Below, piece after piece: positions 7,346 through 14,581 of a DNA stretch of 20,964 bases. The DNA is from Methanobacteriota archaeon (lineage in GTDB: Archaea > Thermoplasmatota > Poseidoniia > Poseidoniales > Poseidoniaceae). The position numbers and the translations under genes were made by a program. The notes under the pieces were generated by a model, which searched no databases, was not told the DNA's origin, and saw only the letters and a program-made list of their open reading frames with translations. The first letter of the stretch is position 1. Every line of letters starts with the position of its first letter. The DNA lies in assembly GCA_002727515.1 (NCBI GenBank), contig PBXF01000040.1, positions 1 through 20,964 of the forward strand, read 5' to 3'.

Positions 7346-9766
7346 CTAGTTTGCTCTTGCTTCAAAAATTGTTCCACAAGCAGGACACCTTGCTTTTGCT
7401 GGCCTCTTTTCGTATGGAACCTTTAATTTTCGGCTACATTTTGGACATCCTAAAATGTCATTATCTGATGAAGACCATAGTTCTGATTCATCTTTTTGTT
7501 TAGGTTCTTCATCCTCATCTAGTTGTTCGTCTTCAGGGTCGATTTTACTCTCCACATCAAACTTAGTCTCACATTCTGGACAACGAACAGCCCCTGAGTA
7601 ATCACTTGGAACACGCAATCTTCGGTCGCAGGTTGGACAAGAAACTTCGACCTTTTCGTTCGATTTAGGTTTCTTTTGCTTAGATACTTTCTTTTTGGGT
7701 TTGTCAGATTTTGGAGAATTTTTCACTCTTATTGCGAAAATTACCAACATTCCCAAAGCAAGTCCGCCAAGGATTCCTCCAATTGGTAAACTAAAATCAG
7801 AATCTTCAGACTCAACCAATTCTGATTTGACGAGTATCTGATCGGAATAAGATAATCCGTCGACATACCATGTCACAGTTATCACAACATTTTCTCCATC
7901 TGGCCAATCAACTACAATAGAATAATCTTCAGATGATTTTTCTTGTGCATTGATTGTTTGAATACCAATAATGGAATTAGAATCATCTGTAACTATAACC
8001 TCGCTTTGCAAAATACCTCCATCTCCTGTATTACTCAATGTGTATTGTAATGTTACCTGCTGGCCTTCTATTGGCACTCTTGGTTGAGTAATTGGGTTCA
8101 CTGCAACAGATGGAATTGGGTTAATGTCAAGAGATTCTTTTTGATCTTCGACTGTTGAACCAAGACCAATAATCCAACCTATTGGCCTAACTTTGACAAA
8201 TATTTGGTCTGCATTTATAGAACCGAGATTCATGTCCCCGTATGTAACACCTGGCAATATCGTTCTTTCTTCGGAAATCAATACTTCCTTATCGCCATCA
8301 ATTATCGAACCATACTCTATTTTGACATCCCTTGGAACTCCGCTTGCTAAATCTATAGACCAATCGACTGATGTTGATTCTCCTTGTTTATTGAGGTCAT
8401 CAAGTACAATTGTCAAGTCTTGTGCTGGCTCGACAGGGAGGTTAACCACGCCAGATAAATTATCATCAACTGAGGAATCATAACTTACTATTGACCAATT
8501 TAATAAATATGCATTCGCTTCTTGGAAATCTAAAACATGTGTGATCTCACCTGCACCACCTGATTCTAGAGAGATGTATTGAGAAATGTAAGATTCGTTT
8601 CCATCTATGAATTCTATTGCTGCATTTCCAACAGCATCGCCTTCATTTCTAACAAGAATAGATACGCTAATTGTATCACCAACATGCCATGGGCCATTAA
8701 TGAACGATGGTGAATTCTGACCTGCGCCTGTAATTATCGCTGATTGAAAATCAAGAATATCTGTTACGCTAGAGATTCCAACAGTTCGAGTTCCATCTGA
8801 ATAGCAATTAAGTAATCCTGGTTTCGAAAGCATTGATACAGAAATGTTTAGCTCTTCATTAACTGAAAGATTTGATGAAACCGACTTGACTATTTGTTGT
8901 TCAAAAATACAGGTAATATTTCCAACAAAATCAGCCTCGCCTGTATTTGAAACATGTAAATTCCATTCCACATTGCTCCCTGCACTCGGTTCAACTAGCC
9001 TAGTTAGATTGAATGCTAGGCTTGGCAAAGGTGGAGGATGAATTTCAAGAGAAGAATTCAGGATGTTATCGATTTGATTTGTATCTTGGGTTCCAAACAA
9101 CTCAAACTCAAACTGAGAATTGCCTTCGCTTAATGGACCTAATTGGAAAGTTGTTATTTTTGTTTCATCTCCCAAAACAGTCAAATTTGTTGAGTTGGTA
9201 ATTACTCCATCAACAGTCATATTGACTCCACCAAACCAATCGATGTCGCCTGAATTTATCACGGGTAAATTAATCTCAACAAAATCCCCGTCGTTGACGG
9301 TTAAATTGTTCGTGTAGGTTCCATTTTCATCAATGGCATTGAAAATTGGTTCACCGATGGAGATATTCAATGGCCTCAATCTCGTTATTGTTTCCTCGTA
9401 CAATATCCACTGTGTTGAATCTGGCGTACCCACGTCACCTGTCAACGAAATTGTTAGATTTGAAACTCCCAAAGGCGCCAGTCCCAAAGTTGACTCAACA
9501 TAAACAAAGGTGTCTTGATCAACCAAAATATTCCCAGAATCATAATCAATCAAATTGCCCTCAATGTCGGTTAAACTAGCATTCCAGGTCACTGATGCAG
9601 AAGATGCACCACCTACTCCAGTCAAAGTGATGTTTAGATCGACAGGGCCTTCACCAACCAAATTATTACCAGTTATCTGTATAGAAGATATTACTCCGCC
9701 GCTCGATTGTCCAATCGGAACCAAGGCTAATGCTAACAAACACAGCACAGCGATGGCTCTCCGCAT
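7346..9766 (-). CDS. Secreted beta-domain protein with membrane anchor and two cytoplasmic zinc ribbons
   Basis: From the ATG at 9764-9766 (AGGA four bases upstream) this protein of 806 residues starts with an ideal signal peptide, MRRAIAVLCLLALALVPIG. About 630 residues of extracellular beta-sandwich sequence follow, with CARDB-like stretches (for example NTGDGGILQSEVIVTD, VEPSAGSNVEWNLHVSNTG) and many N-x-S/T sites. One transmembrane helix near 660-681 (IGGILGGLALGMLVIFAI) leads into a lysine-rich stretch and a cytoplasmic tail of about 125 residues with two zinc ribbons, CPTC-x15-CPEC and CPKC-x16-CPAC, joined by an acidic linker. In-frame GTG (9802, 9796) and ATG (9778) codons lie upstream. 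The first gene of a set with the DtxR-type regulator and a membrane protein. Function unknown; the layout suggests surface sensing or adhesion coupled to a cytoplasmic partner. Confidence 0.85.
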   Translation of the reverse strand: MRRAIAVLCLLALALVPIGQSSGGVISSIQITGNNLVGEGPVDLNITLTGVGGASSASVTWNASLTDIEGNLIDYDSGNILVDQDTFVYVESTLGLAPLGVSNLTISLTGDVGTPDSTQWILYEETITRLRPLNISIGEPIFNAIDENGTYTNNLTVNDGDFVEINLPVINSGDIDWFGGVNMTVDGVITNSTNLTVLGDETKITTFQLGPLSEGNSQFEFELFGTQDTNQIDNILNSSLEIHPPPLPSLAFNLTRLVEPSAGSNVEWNLHVSNTGEADFVGNITCIFEQQIVKSVSSNLSVNEELNISVSMLSKPGLLNCYSDGTRTVGISSVTDILDFQSAIITGAGQNSPSFINGPWHVGDTISVSILVRNEGDAVGNAAIEFIDGNESYISQYISLESGGAGEITHVLDFQEANAYLLNWSIVSYDSSVDDNLSGVVNLPVEPAQDLTIVLDDLNKQGESTSVDWSIDLASGVPRDVKIEYGSIIDGDKEVLISEERTILPGVTYGDMNLGSINADQIFVKVRPIGWIIGLGSTVEDQKESLDINPIPSVAVNPITQPRVPIEGQQVTLQYTLSNTGDGGILQSEVIVTDDSNSIIGIQTINAQEKSSEDYSIVVDWPDGENVVITVTWYVDGLSYSDQILVKSELVESEDSDFSLPIGGILGGLALGMLVIFAIRVKNSPKSDKPKKKVSKQKKPKSNEKVEVSCPTCDRRLRVPSDYSGAVRCPECETKFDVESKIDPEDEQLDEDEEPKQKDESELWSSSDNDILGCPKCSRKLKVPYEKRPAKARCPACGTIFEARAN

Positions 9767-9800
9767 GTTTCCTGTCATAACTAGGGGGTTCTTCACATTC

Positions 9801-9820
9801 ACCCACCCTTAAGGGTGGGT
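9801..9820. promoter_or_regulatory. Perfect 20-bp palindrome in divergent promoter region, candidate operator
   Basis: The bases ACCCACCCTT AAGGGTGGGT read the same on both strands with no spacer. It lies in the 97-bp gap between the divergent genes starting at 9766 (minus) and 9864 (plus), next to a TATA-like element at 9828-9833. The place and the two-fold symmetry fit a dimeric repressor site; it is not followed by a T-run, so a terminator is unlikely. Confidence 0.55.
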
Positions 9821-9825
9821 CGGTG

Positions 9826-9837
9826 GCTTTATTCAAG
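9826..9837. promoter_or_regulatory. A/T-rich element, candidate TATA box of divergent promoters
   Basis: CTTTATTC (AATAAA on the other strand) is the only A/T-rich core in this gap. It is about 31-36 bases before the plus-strand ATG at 9864, which fits a very short leader, and about 25-30 bases before the GTG at 9802 on the minus strand. It may serve one or both directions. Confidence 0.35.
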
Positions 9838-9863
9838 GGTGTCAGTTCGGCGCAGTGATAGCA

Positions 9864-10685
9864 ATGGATGTAAATGACCTCTTGTCAGTCTCTCCAAAAC
9901 TTTTAGCACAAGCAATATTGCATCAAAGAGAGAGATTAATCGAACAAATTCCTGCAGATTTGGAAACTGGTCAGGCCGACCTTGCCAAATCAGAACCATT
10001 AGCAAAAGCTGCTCGACTAGAAAGAGATAAAATAAACACAAGAGTCGCTAAATTAAAGACTGAACGGGATAATGCTCAAAGTAAAGCTAAACTATTATTT
10101 CAGCAATGTAGTAATCTCTGGGAGCAAATTATTGAGTCAGGAGGAGTGAAAAATCCTGACCCGAAATGGGCAAGAGAAAAACTAGAGGCTCGCCTAAAAT
10201 CTATCGAAGACAAATTACAAACGAGTGCGGGTAATCATAAAACTGAACAAAAATACATCAATGAAATGAAAAATTTAGTTCGTGAGCATGAGGAATGGGT
10301 TGAGGCAAATGCATCTTCACAACCAAAATTAATTGAAATGCGCGATGCTCGTAAAGAAGCAAAGAGGCTGCTTGATGTTGCGCAAAAAGCTCATGAGGCA
10401 ATGGTTGAACTTGCTGAAGAAAACGAAGAAAAACACAATCAATTCATGACATGGGAAAAGTTGCGTAGAGATAGTTTGTCAAAAACAAGAAAGTTGAACG
10501 ATGCCCTGAAATATTCAGAAAAGTCGCTAGAATACTGGAATGAAAAAATTTCTCAAGATGATTTTGAACCCCTTCTAGCCAATAGCATGAATGTTAAGTT
10601 AGGTAAACCATCCTCATTTGCAATCAACCGTGCTAAGAAAATTGCAGAAACAGAAGTTTCACAAAAGGTTGGTGAAGAAGAATGA
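9864..10685 (+). CDS. Coiled-coil protein, COG1340-like, coupled to the TUTase-like gene
   Basis: A 273-residue helical protein if started at the ATG at 9864 (a GTG at 9855 would add three residues). After a short LLSVSPKLLAQA helix, residues about 20-85 form a first coiled coil, NPDPKWAREKLEARLKSIED fills the hinge seen in COG1340-like proteins, and about 115-240 form the second coiled coil. There KAHEAMVELAEENEEKHNQF lines up with the matching part of the protein at 13663: His, 13 residues, His, then Trp six later in both. It lacks the basic tail of its relatives. Its stop overlaps the start of the Cid1-like polymerase gene (ATGA), a strong sign of coupled translation and perhaps of a complex. 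No enzymatic motif. Confidence 0.85.
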   Translation: MDVNDLLSVSPKLLAQAILHQRERLIEQIPADLETGQADLAKSEPLAKAARLERDKINTRVAKLKTERDNAQSKAKLLFQQCSNLWEQIIESGGVKNPDPKWAREKLEARLKSIEDKLQTSAGNHKTEQKYINEMKNLVREHEEWVEANASSQPKLIEMRDARKEAKRLLDVAQKAHEAMVELAEENEEKHNQFMTWEKLRRDSLSKTRKLNDALKYSEKSLEYWNEKISQDDFEPLLANSMNVKLGKPSSFAINRAKKIAETEVSQKVGEEE

Positions 10686-12751
10686 GTGAATACTGTGAAG
10701 TTACAGGGCTATCCATTGATAATGCGAATAAGTACAATCTAATCCATTCGAAGATGATTGGTGAATTTTCACATACTGAAGTAAGCAAGGAGTCAATTGA
10801 TGAATTGAATGCCGTTTTTGAGAAACTTGTCAAAAAAATAAATCCACACCATAGTGATTCTAAGAAACGGCAAAGCTTAACCAATCATTTAGAAAGGTCA
10901 ATCGGTAAGAAATTTAAAGCCAAAGATGTGAAACAATTTGGATCTTCTGTAACTGGATTGAATATTAAAGGTGGAGATTTGGATGTATGCTTAATTATCC
11001 CTGGCGCTGATGAAAAGAAAGTTGTTACAAATATTTCCAAGGTGCTACGAGGCCAAGGTATGGAAGATGTGGCTTCTGTTGTGAAAGCAGTAGTCCCTGT
11101 CGTCAAATTCAAAGACCCACGAAGTGGATTACGTGTAGATATTTCAGTCAACAACACATTAGCCATATACAATACCCAGTTAATAGATGCTTATGTAAAA
11201 CTAGACCCTAAAATTAGTGATATGATTAAGATAATCAAACACTGGTCATTTCACAGGAATATAACTGATACTTTCAATGGTACTCTTTCATCATATGCTT
11301 GGTCAATTTTGTGTCTAAATTACCTTATTAGCGAGTCAATAATACCTAATTTACAAAATACTGAAAATAAAACAACAGTTGAGATAAATGACATTGAATA
11401 TGATATCTCGTTTGATAAAGACGTTACTTTTTCCATTGAAAAAGAACATTCAATGGCAAGTTTAGTTCTAGGTTTCTTCAAATTTTATTCCAACTGGGAT
11501 TGGAAAAACAATGTTGTGTCAATGAGAAGTGGTGGCAATATCCACAGGGAAGACAAATCTTGGGATAATGAAGAACCTAATGCTATTGATTTGATAAATG
11601 CGGGAAAAAGCAACGCTAAAGTTGGGAAACATCACTTGCCAATCGAAGATCCATTCGACCATTCACATGACCTATCACGGGTACTAACTGCTAAAGGAGA
11701 ATTGATAATACAAAATGAAATTTTAAGGGTTCTAGTAGAAGTTAACAAAGGAACGAAGTGGAATCTAATTTGCGAAACTATAGAACCTGAGAGATTGGCT
11801 GATTTAGAGCCCGAAGATTTGTTTCACGATTTAAGAAATCTTGAATTAAAGGATATCCAAAATATGAAAACAAAAGTTCAGGGAGAGATTAATGGCTTGG
11901 AGTCAAAACTTAAAGCTCTTGAAGAAGAAAAATCTGTCTCGATAAGGTTAGCAAATGCAATGAAAGGAATTATTGAAGAAACATCTGGAATAAAATCAGA
12001 ACACAAAAATGTTCACATCGGATTACGTGAAAGGAGTGCCGAAATAAAAGATGTGAAGACGCAAAGAGACACTATTAATTCGAATATTGTTATTCCATTG
12101 AAGTATATTGAAGAACAATTGTCAAAGGTGTATAAACGTCTAACAAATGAATTAAATGTAAGGAGAATTCCATCATTAAATCAAGAAATTAGTGACTTTT
12201 CATGGTTCTTTGAATTGCAAGAAATGCACAAAAAGGCAACAGAAGCCGAAGCATTGCACAATAAATATGTAGAGTTGGCAAAACTTCAGCACAAAGACAT
12301 CAAAAAATTAGAGATTTATGAATCTCAACATGACGAAGTTACGTCTAAAATGTTGGAAAATGAACCGTTGCTAAAGGATGTTGACATTGGGAAAAACGGA
12401 ATTCGTTCATACGATAAGCGTGTATACAACATAAACCGAGCAATTCACAAAAGAAAAGGAGAATTCCAGAAATTGCGAAGAGAAATTGGTAGGCTAGATG
12501 CTTGGTTACGAATTTTGAAAGGAGGAAATAAAAACAAATCAAAGCGAAGATCTCGAGGCACGTCGAGAACAGAAAAGGTTACATCTGGGCCAGTTACACT
12601 TGGAGACTTATCTGACTTGCTCGCTAGCGCTTCGACGGAGAAAACTACGAAAAAGCCAAAGAAGGTTAGTTCGAAAAAAGCGGGCATGAAGAAATTTGGA
12701 AAATTCTCTGCACACCGCGGAAACAGAGGATCTTATCAAAGGAAAGATTGA
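10682..12751 (+). CDS. Cid1/TUTase-like terminal nucleotidyltransferase fused to coiled coils
   Basis: A 689-residue protein predicted to add nucleotides to RNA 3' ends. Residues 45-210 are a DNA polymerase beta-type nucleotidyltransferase domain with FGSSVTGLNIKGGDLDV (G87, S88; D99 and D101) and the third carboxylate D153 in RVDISVNN, followed by LAIYNT and the helix FNGTLSSYAWSILCLNYL. Residues 258-350 are a PAP-associated domain: SLVLGFFKFYSNWDW, NVVSMRSGG, then LPIEDPFDHSHDLSR. The full order matches eukaryotic non-canonical poly(A)/poly(U) polymerases such as S. pombe Cid1; by my alignment N164, Y205, D323 and H329 meet Cid1 N171, Y212, D330 and H336, the last favouring UTP. Residues 385-615 are coiled coil and 616-689 a lysine/arginine-rich tail with KKAGMKKF. 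The start overlaps the preceding coiled-coil gene by four bases (GGTG nine bases upstream). Activity and nucleotide preference are inferred. Confidence 0.88.
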   Translation: MSEYCEVTGLSIDNANKYNLIHSKMIGEFSHTEVSKESIDELNAVFEKLVKKINPHHSDSKKRQSLTNHLERSIGKKFKAKDVKQFGSSVTGLNIKGGDLDVCLIIPGADEKKVVTNISKVLRGQGMEDVASVVKAVVPVVKFKDPRSGLRVDISVNNTLAIYNTQLIDAYVKLDPKISDMIKIIKHWSFHRNITDTFNGTLSSYAWSILCLNYLISESIIPNLQNTENKTTVEINDIEYDISFDKDVTFSIEKEHSMASLVLGFFKFYSNWDWKNNVVSMRSGGNIHREDKSWDNEEPNAIDLINAGKSNAKVGKHHLPIEDPFDHSHDLSRVLTAKGELIIQNEILRVLVEVNKGTKWNLICETIEPERLADLEPEDLFHDLRNLELKDIQNMKTKVQGEINGLESKLKALEEEKSVSIRLANAMKGIIEETSGIKSEHKNVHIGLRERSAEIKDVKTQRDTINSNIVIPLKYIEEQLSKVYKRLTNELNVRRIPSLNQEISDFSWFFELQEMHKKATEAEALHNKYVELAKLQHKDIKKLEIYESQHDEVTSKMLENEPLLKDVDIGKNGIRSYDKRVYNINRAIHKRKGEFQKLRREIGRLDAWLRILKGGNKNKSKRRSRGTSRTEKVTSGPVTLGDLSDLLASASTEKTTKKPKKVSSKKAGMKKFGKFSAHRGNRGSYQRKD

Positions 12752-12754
12752 GAG

Positions 12755-13231
12755 ATGTTGTCAAATTCAGAAAAATCAGCAGAATGGCGTCTTGGTGATT
12801 CTCCAAGAAACCTAGATGATTTTACTATTGAATGTATAAAACAACTTTTTTTTGACCAAACTGGTGAAGAATACTCAAAGATGTCGATTCAAAGCCTACC
12901 TATTCCTAGATGGGGAGGAAATTTACTGTTGTATGACGATAATAACATACTCCGTGGACTTTTGTGGGCAAATAGATTTCAATATAAAAAAACTAGAATT
13001 GTTGCTTTTGTGATTGAGCAAGATTTCACCTCGATGGGACACGGTAGCCAAGCTTGGAACGAATTAATTCATGCCGCCAAGGAGGAAGGAATCGAAGAAA
13101 TTCAATTAGAAGTTAAGGCTAGTAACCATAAAGCCATTCGGTTTTATCAAAACCGTGGATTAAAAATTATAGAAAAACTTGATGGTTATTACAAATCCGG
13201 TTTAGGTTACGTAATGCGGGGTCTGATTTAA
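12755..13231 (+). CDS. GNAT-family N-acetyltransferase
   Basis: Transfers an acetyl group from acetyl-CoA; the acceptor is unknown. In 158 residues the acetyl-CoA-binding motif A is VIEQDFTSMGHGSQAWNELI (about 87-106, with the G-x-G of the pyrophosphate loop at 95-97), and motif B is EIQLEVKASNHKAIRFYQNR (115-134) with N124 and the FYxxRG signature, as in RimI-like protein acetyltransferases. GYYKSGLGYVMRG closes the fold. The first ~45 residues are more variable. It begins three bases after the stop of the TUTase-like gene, so it is very probably in the same transcript, which makes an RNA-metabolism or ribosome-linked protein substrate a reasonable but unproved idea. Confidence 0.88.
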   Translation: MLSNSEKSAEWRLGDSPRNLDDFTIECIKQLFFDQTGEEYSKMSIQSLPIPRWGGNLLLYDDNNILRGLLWANRFQYKKTRIVAFVIEQDFTSMGHGSQAWNELIHAAKEEGIEEIQLEVKASNHKAIRFYQNRGLKIIEKLDGYYKSGLGYVMRGLI

Positions 13232-13269
13232 GGAAATAATCATGACCTATCTCTCACACAGCGGTTACT

Positions 13270-13575
13270 ATGCTAAACAACATCATCGGCGATTTGGTTG
13301 ATGATGATTCTATCATAGCCGCTGCATTAATCAATCCTGATGGGTTTACAGTAGAAAGGACATCAATTGATCTGAGGCCGAATGATCTAATGGGTCTTTT
13401 TGACTTGACAGAAGACGCAGATATTGTCTCAATTGTAACCACAGATTTTACCGTAACACGTAGGAAATTTGCAACTGGACATGTAGTAATTATCCAATCT
13501 CCAAAAAATGCAAATATTGGGAAAGCAAGATTACGATTGGAGCAATCCTGTGCCCTAATAGAAAATTATCTCTAA
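13270..13575 (+). CDS. Roadblock/LC7-like protein
   Basis: A 101-residue alpha/beta protein. The pattern of an N-terminal helix (NNIIGDLVDDD), a strand pair IIAAALINPDGFTVERTS, a second helix (PNDLMGLFDLTED), the strands IVSIVTTDFTVTRRKFATGHVVIIQS and a final helix (GKARLRLEQSCALIENYL) fits the Roadblock/LC7 (longin-related) fold, which in prokaryotes includes MglB-type regulators of small GTPases and other dimeric scaffolds. No small GTPase is encoded in this window. It lies 38 bp after the GNAT gene on the same strand. The assignment rests on the strand/helix pattern and the A-x-x-x-x-x-D-G signature, so it is moderate. Confidence 0.6.
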   Translation: MLNNIIGDLVDDDSIIAAALINPDGFTVERTSIDLRPNDLMGLFDLTEDADIVSIVTTDFTVTRRKFATGHVVIIQSPKNANIGKARLRLEQSCALIENYL

Positions 13576-13626
13576 ATTTGCGCTAGCGAGACTTAAATGT
13601 GGAAGGTTGGTGGCTATGATGCTGAG

Positions 13627-13640
13627 AGTGCGGGAGCACT
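13627..13640 (+). other. Short hairpin with GNRA tetraloop in 5' leader of coiled-coil gene
   Basis: AGTGC-GGGA-GCACT is an exact five-pair stem closed by a GNRA-type loop, ending 22 bases before the ATG at 13663. The 87-bp gap also holds a TTAAAT element (about 13591-13597) that could be a TATA box, and GGTG nine bases before the ATG. A short stem can arise by chance; no further structure seen. Confidence 0.3.
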
Positions 13641-13662
13641 ATGCGAACAGGTGCGATGAAGA

Positions 13663-14538
13663 ATGACAGGACTTAAGGAAACTCTTGACGAGAAGCGAAA
13701 ATTGGTTGACAAGAAAGCAACCCAATACAGAACAACTCGTGATGAATGGAATAATAGAACGAAAGAGTTTACAGTCCAAAGAAACGAACTTAACGCAGAG
13801 GTTAGAGAACTTATTCAAAACGTGAAACAACAAAGAGAAATTCGTGAACAAATGAATGAACTTGTTAGAGAAAAGAAGAATGCTAGGAAAGAAGCTAGCA
13901 ACCTTGTCAAGGAAGCGAAGGGTGAACTCGATGCCCAAAAAGGCGGAAATGATGACACAACAAGAGGTCGCAAGAAAGGAGAGAGAAAGGTCACAGTTCA
14001 TTCTCTACGAAGAGAATTTGACAAACTTGATAGAGAAATGGAAAGAGGAAAACATCTTGGTCAAAATGAAAAGAAAGTGATGAAGAGGATGAAAGAAATT
14101 CGTTCTCAAATAAAAGCAATGGAAGCAAATGAAGATTCAAATATCGACCTAAAAGATGCTCGAGGAAAATTACGCAAAGCTATGATTGCTCAAGAAGAAG
14201 CTCACAAAGAGGTTCAAGAAGCAGCACAAGCTGCACAAGAAGCCCACGATTTGATGCTATCATGGAATAAAGAGGTAGACAGACAACGTGAGCTTGCTGA
14301 AGGTTCCCATAGAGAACTTAGAAAATCAAAGAAAGAAGCTGATAAAGCGCATAGATTCTACATCGTATCCCTAAGATGTTTGCACTCCATACAAGACATA
14401 ATCAGATCTATGAGAGGAACTGAAACTGGTGACTCACAACGCGGTGCTCGCGTAGAAGTTCAAGACTTGATGAGCAAATTAATGAGTGGAGACACTCTTT
14501 CCACTGAGGAATTAATGGAACTTCAGCGCTTTGATTAA
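13663..14538 (+). CDS. Coiled-coil protein, COG1340-like
   Basis: A 291-residue, Lys/Arg/Glu-rich helical protein without membrane segments. A first coiled coil (about 5-85) is followed by a basic, Gly-containing break (AQKGGNDDTTRGRKKGERK), a HLGQNEKKVMKRMKEIRSQI hinge (121-140) typical of COG1340-like proteins, and a second coiled coil (150-240). AHKEVQEA (H181) and SHRELRKS (H216) repeat with 35-residue spacing, the same period as HKxFVAC in the protein at 4128. The end, VQDLMSKLMSGDTLSTEELM, resembles the short hydrophobic helix before the basic tail of the 4128 protein, but the tail itself is missing. GGTG lies nine bases before the ATG, and the stop is 43 bp before the preferred start of purP. 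Function unknown. Confidence 0.85.
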   Translation: MTGLKETLDEKRKLVDKKATQYRTTRDEWNNRTKEFTVQRNELNAEVRELIQNVKQQREIREQMNELVREKKNARKEASNLVKEAKGELDAQKGGNDDTTRGRKKGERKVTVHSLRREFDKLDREMERGKHLGQNEKKVMKRMKEIRSQIKAMEANEDSNIDLKDARGKLRKAMIAQEEAHKEVQEAAQAAQEAHDLMLSWNKEVDRQRELAEGSHRELRKSKKEADKAHRFYIVSLRCLHSIQDIIRSMRGTETGDSQRGARVEVQDLMSKLMSGDTLSTEELMELQRFD

Positions 14539-14581
14539 CTTCAAAGACCGAATTAGAATAGGTGTAAATTGGGGCTCTCTA

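Noticed and set aside
6664..7377. Longer N-terminus of the DtxR-type protein from 7377
   Set aside because: It overlaps the end of the upstream gene with its second zinc ribbon and adds residues not found in the family; the ATG at 7326 precedes the first conserved helix.
10682..11730. CCA-adding enzyme, minimal nucleotidyltransferase toxin or 2'-5' oligoadenylate synthetase-type immune enzyme as alternatives for the polymerase
   Set aside because: The order of motifs after the DxD, with NN-LAI-NT, GTLSSY and the EDPF-H PAP-associated motif, is specific to the Cid1/Trf4 family; the neighbours are not defence genes.
12846..12853. T-run that could act as an archaeal terminator
   Set aside because: It is inside the GNAT coding frame (codons for Leu-Phe-Phe) with no sign of an end of transcription.
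13581..13588. CGCTAGCG palindrome that also occurs at 12622-12629
   Set aside because: Eight bases are too short to count as a repeat family, and one copy is within coding sequence of the polymerase tail.
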